This document shows positions 1-6,100 of a stretch of DNA of 8,092 bases, piece after piece. The notes under the pieces were generated by a model that made no database searches, was not told the DNA's origin, and saw nothing but the letters and a program-made list of their open reading frames with translations. The stretch is from assembly GCA_903953985.1 (NCBI GenBank), contig CAJBLW010000027.1:1-8092 (forward strand). Direction: 5' to 3'. The translations under genes and the position numbers were made by a program. Numbering within the stretch: position 1 is the stretch's first letter; every line of letters starts with the position of its first letter. The stretch is from an uncultured Burkholderiales bacterium (lineage in GTDB: Bacteria > Pseudomonadota > Gammaproteobacteria > Burkholderiales > Burkholderiaceae_C).

Positions 1-128
1 GCGGCGTCGTTGAGGTCGATTCGCTCCAGACTGTCGTTAAAGTTCACCGTCCTGGTCTTGCCACCACTGGAGGTCACCACCAGCTGATGGTCATTCAGCT
101 GCAGAGGTGCTGCGGATGTAAAGTTATC
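1..128 (-). other. Start of the segment following the RTX block (partial)
   Basis: Residues 2655-2696, running off the window. The sequence reads DNFTSAAPLQLNDHQLVVTS, then SGGKTRTVNFNDSLERIDLN. A short strand-rich stretch after the RTX repeats is common before either further RTX blocks or a C-terminal secretion signal. Which of these follows cannot be seen, and the stop codon lies outside. Confidence 0.5.
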
Positions 129-3100
129 CAGAACCAGTCGGTCAACGCCGCCCGAGGCATCGATGTTGGCAACCCCGGCCAATGACAAACTGATCAGGTC
201 ATTACCTGCACCAGCATCAACCGTGTCAATCGTTCCATTGAGACGAATGATGTCTGCACCACCGCCACCAAAGATGGTGTTTTCACCGTCGCCCATGTCA
301 ATGATGTCTGCGCCATCACCGCCGATGAATTTGTCGTTACCGTCACCACCGGAGAACACCAAACCGCTTCGGGCACCACTGACGAATTCGTCTTTGCCTG
401 CCCCACCACGCACCGAACTGCCAGCAGCGCCGCCCAAAATCATGAGGCTGTCGTTGCCCAAGCCACCATCGAAGTCGAGCAAAGCCTGTACCGAGCTTCC
501 CACATAAATGGCATCGTTTCCTTTGCCGCCATACCCCACAATTTTTGTGACACTGCCCGCGCTGTAGGTCTCGGTCTGCCCCAATGAGCGCACTGTGATG
601 TTGCCACCACTTTGATCAATGTTGAAAGACTCGTTGATGGAGTCATCGTACAAATCACCACTTCCATAGCGACCAGAAGTGTCACCCATGTGCAGGTACA
701 AAGTACCGTCACTGGCCAAATGGCTGATGTCGGGCGGTGCGCCCCAGCTCCAGAGGTAACTGCCAGAAACAGTGATGCCCATCACCGTGACACGCGCCGC
801 CATATAAGCACTGGCCGGGGTGATGTCGATTTCGGCCCGGAAACCAGCCAAAGTAATGTCGATTTCGAACAAGCCCAGATCAATCTCAAAATCGAGCGAG
901 CCCCATGCCGCTGCGGCAAAACGAGGGCGACTGCTGAACAGCACGCTCATGCCGGCATTCAGATGCAATGGCCCCAAATGAATGTCGATTTCGGCTTTAC
1001 CGCGTACCTCAAAGTTGCCATTTGAATCAATAAAGCCACCGACATTGACTGCCAGCGCATTGAAGAAATTCAGGTTTCCATCAAATTCAAGTTTGAAGAC
1101 TTCGTCGACCACGCTCATGCGGCCATAAAAATCAACCCCAAAGGCCAGAATCTTCAATTCACCAACAAGTGCCAGATCAAACAATGTGTTGCCAGCGATG
1201 GTCTCGCTTCTGCCACTGCTGTCGGGCAAGGTGACGTAATCCAGCGCGCTGGTGTTGACCTGCAAAATCGCAGCCGCCTTGATGTTCATGATGGAGACGC
1301 CCATCGAAACATTCATCTTCACATACAAGGCAAAGAATGGCGTGTTGTTGGCATCCATGCCAAAGGCCGCAGCACCTTTGACGCCTATCTCACCAAAGTC
1401 ACCCAAATCAAGGGTGACATCCATGGCGGCTTGAACACCTTGGCTGTTGATCAAAAGATCTACCGCACCGCGCAACTCAATCGGGCCGACGTTGATGCTG
1501 GCCTTGCCCGCGATACGCAGCATCAATGGGTCCAGCATGACTTGCGCAGCAGCGCCACTTGAATCGTAGAAAGTACCCGTGACCGGGTCGCGGCCCCTGA
1601 CCTTCTGCGCCACGCTGGTGGTGTTGATCTGCAACAGGAAACTGCCCTTGACACTGAAAACACTGCCACCATCGATGATGGTTGAACTGGGGTTGGCACC
1701 GCCCACTTCCAAGCTGCCGTAAAGTCCAGTCTGATTACCCGATGGCGAAGAGTCAATCACCAAACCGATGGTGCCCGTGACACCCAGTGGCTCCAGCACT
1801 GGCAAATCGAGCACCGCCGTGACGCCCAACTCCAAGGTCACTTTGCTGTCCACTTGGGCGATGATGACGCTGAAATCACCTTTCAGGTCCAAAGCGCCGT
1901 TAAACAAGTCAAGACTGCCCTTGCCCGTCAAAGCGGCATACATGCCGGTCCAGCTAGGGTCTTTGCCAGGCGGGTAAGCACTGATGGTGAAGGTGTCAAA
2001 ACCAGTGAGATCACGGAATGTCTCTGGCACGACATAAGTGATGGCTTTCCCGAAGGTGTTCAGGCTGAGATCCAGTTCAACATTCAGCTTGGCCACCGGC
2101 CCCAACTCAATGTTGGACTCAATGTTCATGCGCAGCGCAACACCACCGCTGTTGATCACCAAGAGACCCGTGGCGTCAGATCTGATGTTGAAGCCATCCG
2201 GGCCAATTTGGACATTGACATCGGCAAACGCGGTCAGCCCATCGCTTTCACTGAAGCGGAAGTCGAGCACCCCGGTCATGGAGACCAAGCCAAACATCTC
2301 GACTTCGGCCTTGCCAAATACCCGCAACAATTGCTCGTCGTAAGTCAGTACGATGGGCTCTGAAGGGTTACCGGTTTCAATGGCATAACCCGTTTCCCAG
2401 ACATCGTCGTCCTTGCGCGAGTTTGCGTTGACCAAAATTCCGTCCACCAGCAGGGTTGGGTCCATCCATTGGCTCTTGGAAAAATCAATGGTGGTGAAGC
2501 TGAACTCGGCACCGGCATCGTCAAATGACACCGCGCCAGTCGCCTCATCTCGGGTGTAGCCGGTGTTGATGCTGGTTCGCAGCCCTGTGTTCATGTCCAG
2601 GGTAAGCTCCTGCGCGTTCAGCACCAGTCCTTCAGGCACACCTACTAAACCGATGTAATCGATGTTGGCCTGTACCGCCATGTAAACGCCAACATCAATA
2701 CCCGTCAAATCGATCACCAACTCTTTGGCAATGACCACGCCCAGGTCCAGATTCCGAATCGCCAAACCGACGGCCTTGGGGTTGGTGGCATCGGTTTCTT
2801 CAATGCGCCCGTTGTTGTTGCTGTCATAGAAATACCCGCGCGGCTTGCCGCCTTCAAACGAAGGCACCCCAATGAATCCGTTAGCATCGTTGATGCCGAT
2901 GGCCAGCGAGGTCACGATGGTCTCTGCGCCGTTGCTCAGCGTGACGGACTCACTGCCCTTCTTGGTGAAGGCCATGGAGGCCGACATCTGAACAAAACCA
3001 GCCAGGTTGATCTCGGCATACCCGACCTTGGCTTGAATGATTTCCTCTGTGAAGTCGAGGAAAATCATGTTGTTGCCACCCGTTGGCAAGGCAAATCCGG

Positions 3101-6100
3101 CCCGATCAATCCGGCCGTTTTGGTTGCGGTCTTCGCTCAGATCCAAGACACCATTGTTGTTGGTGTCTTCGCCCGAGTCCAGCCAGCCGTTTGAATTTGT
3201 ATCTTCCGTGGCGGTCCGCAGCACACCGTCACCGTTCAGGTCTTCAGTGAAGTCCTTGAAGCTCGAACTCAGTGCGTAATTGATGGAAGGCGGACCAAAC
3301 AGTTGCAAGCCGGCATTCACAATGGCCTCGGTCACCGGATCCGGAATGGGCCAGTAGAAAGTGTTGATGTTGACTTCGATATCCTGGGCTTTAACCGTCA
3401 AGATATCGGAGTCAACACCCACCAAGCCCGCATAGCCCACACTGGCTTTGGCCGATACAAACTTGGGAATGTAGGGATCTAGCCCTGGAATCATGTTGAA
3501 CAACGTCGGCTTCATGATCGCCAGGCCAAAATCAACATCGTCTACTGCCAAGCCGACTGCACCTTCGTTAATGTAGTCAGGCAGTCCATCAGGGATGACC
3601 GCTCCGGTATCAGCGTTGATGCCTCCCACCAGATCAGGGCCATAGCGGTAAGGTCCGCCCACACCAGCAAAGCCTGTCAGGTTGGAGCCGCCCAGGGTCA
3701 ACGCTTCAACTCGCAAAGGCAAGGGGTTGAGCGTGGTGTTCAGCACTTGGCCCAGTTGATTGGCAATGGGGGCCAGACCGCCCAAATCTACGGCCACATC
3801 AAATTGCTCCCCCTTGCGGAAGGCCAGAGAGCCTCGCAGGTGCAGGAATTCCGCCACCGAAATTTCGGCCAGACCCACATCCAAGCCCACAATTTCAGTT
3901 CCCTTGAGGTCCAGATACACCGGCGCACCACTGGTTGAAATCTTCAAACCATCTGGCGAATTGGTGTTTTTGATGCTCGAATAAATGGGCATGGCACGCA
4001 TGAGCCCGCCCAATGCCTTGCCACCGGTATTCACATCCACCGTGATGTTTTTACCCAGAATTTTGAGCACGTCGCCCAAGCCGTAGACACCCATTTCATT
4101 GGCATGGGCTTTGAACGAGAACACACTTTGTGCACTGAGGAAGCTCGGTAAAACGGCCTTGAAATTGGCAATGGCCACGCTCAGGTTTTGCAAGCCAAAA
4201 CCCACCAAGTCGCTCTGTTCGGAGAATGGACTATCAAAATCAGGATTGCCCGCACCCACAAACATGTTGACGTTGCTGGCCCCGAAGGTCAGGCCCCTGA
4301 AGGTGACGTCATGGGCAACGCTGTAGTCGTCAGAGACATCCATCAGTGTTTTGAGTACGCCATCCACTTCCAAGCCCGGAAGAAGCGCACTGGCCATGCC
4401 ATTGATTGCAGCGTCTGCGGCCAAGCCAAGCAGTGGGTCAAGCCCTGTGGCCATGTCAGCCACAAATGTTTGACCAAGGCTCAGCTTGAAATCGCCATTC
4501 AAGAAGACAAAGTCGCCGATGTTGATGGACAAGTCGGGCATGGTGATCGATCCGGTCACCCCTGCCAAACCAATGCGAATGTCGATGTCCTTGAGGAACT
4601 TCAGTCCATCTTTCAACCAATCTGGCGTTGAAGGTGAAAGATCGGGAATCATGTCAGTCAGACCCTGCAAGCTGATGCTCGGCAGGAACATGTTCGCATC
4701 GAATGCCGGCATTTCCGGCATGCTGAAATTAGGCAAATGGATGCCTGACAGATCCAGGGTGACCCCAAAATCAATCTCGGGCAACTCAAACTTGAAGTCA
4801 AATTTGGGGGCACGAATGGTGAACAACTCGAAGATGCCCAGGTTGGCCTGCATGCCTACCCGCAAAAAGTTCGAATTGAAACTCATGTTCATCGCTGTGG
4901 CATTGCTGCCAATCGGGATGTTCAACCCCTTTGGCAGGTCAGGGCCGTTGTCAATGATGCTGAAATCTGCGTAAACCGAAGGCAGCGGAACGCCAGCAGC
5001 CAGGGCTCCGTTGAATTCAAAGACCACGTCCTGCGCATCCAGCGTCAGGTAAGGATCGGTGCCTACGATGCCGGCCAAACTGGCGCTTGCACTCAGGCCA
5101 AAGAAATTCAAAGGTATTTTGGCCCCACCGCCCAGCGTAGGTGAAACCAGTGCCAATGCGAAATCAAGATCAGCTATGGTGAAACCAATAGCGTCATCGT
5201 TGGTCTCATAAACACCATCGTTGTTGCTGTCTGTCTTGTAGGGGCCATTGAAGCCTGCAAAGGCCTGCACATTTTGTCCAGCCACCACCAGAGCGTCAGC
5301 GGCGATCTCCAGGTTCATTCCCAAACCACGAAAGCCCATCTTGTCGATGACGCGCTTCTGGAATGTAAACCCGCCTTCAAGTGCCAAGAAGCCTGCCACT
5401 TTGGCCGTGGCGTGTCCTACCGAGGCTTCAATCAACTCGTTGCTGAAGTTCAGCAAAATAGGCGTTCCACCGGTCGGAATACTCACACCGAGTGAATCCC
5501 TGAGAGCCAGGCCGCTGTAGGTCTTGGTCAAGTCCAACACAAACAGCGGGTTACTGGAGGTATTGATCGCCACCGCCACATCTTGCAAGTTGAACGCAAA
5601 CGCATCACCCAGACCGGTAAAGCCAATTTGTTTTGCGTTGGCTTTGAGTGCGGTGAATTTGGTGCCCAGCGCTTTGTCCTGGAACAGGCCCAGACCAAAG
5701 CTGAAGTCGTCAATGAGCATGCCTATGGCATCTGGGTTGGCCACTGCATCTGCAACCGTGATGGCCCCATCTAGATTGGAATCTGTCCGGTAGGGCCCAC
5801 CCACACCCACAAAGGCCTGCACATGACTTGCGCCAATAGTGAATGCGTTCGCCAGTACAGGCACATGAATGCCTCCGACGGTTTTGGCGCTGAGAACCTG
5901 CGTGGCACCCTTCTCAAAGGCAAATGAGCCACTTACATGAACAAATTCAGAGATACGTAACGTGGCATTGTTCAGGCTTGCCCCAATGGTGGCACCGGTC
6001 ATGTCCAGCAAAATTGGCGCAGCCGGATTGCCAGTGGGTACCTCATAGCCTGCCGTACTTGTCACACTGCCAGACAATGAATATGTCTTTTGGAAATTGA

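Larger units (their letters stand above)
4296..5300 (-). repeat. Repeat module F (335 residues) with a long insert
   Basis: Residues 931-1265. Opening ADALVVAGQNVQAFAGFNGP, then YKTDSNNDGVYETNDDAIGF (Asp/Asn loop 5231-5193) and DLDFALALV. Next come NFFGLSASASLAGIVGTDP, the VVFEFN strand, LNIPIG, and FNSNFLRVGMQANLGIFEL. The usual closing FEK strand is not recognisable. Instead the chain enters a 164-residue insert at 4787-4296 before module G. Module F is twice the usual length. Confidence 0.72.

Noticed and set aside
163..507. 114-residue plus-strand Pro/Ser-rich frame with repeated 'SLPAPP' words
   Set aside because: It is the antisense image of the RTX glycine/aspartate repeats (GGN/GAY codons read as Pro/Ser), a well-known artefact.
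1854..2363. 169-residue plus-strand open frame
   Set aside because: It is antisense to the well-supported giant gene, has no recognisable motif, and looks like a shadow produced by the codon bias of the minus strand.
4486..4974. 162-residue plus-strand open frame rich in Met, Ser, Lys and Pro
   Set aside because: It is antisense to modules F and G; the composition is the mirror of the minus-strand His/Asp/Gly codons, and no start context or domain supports it.
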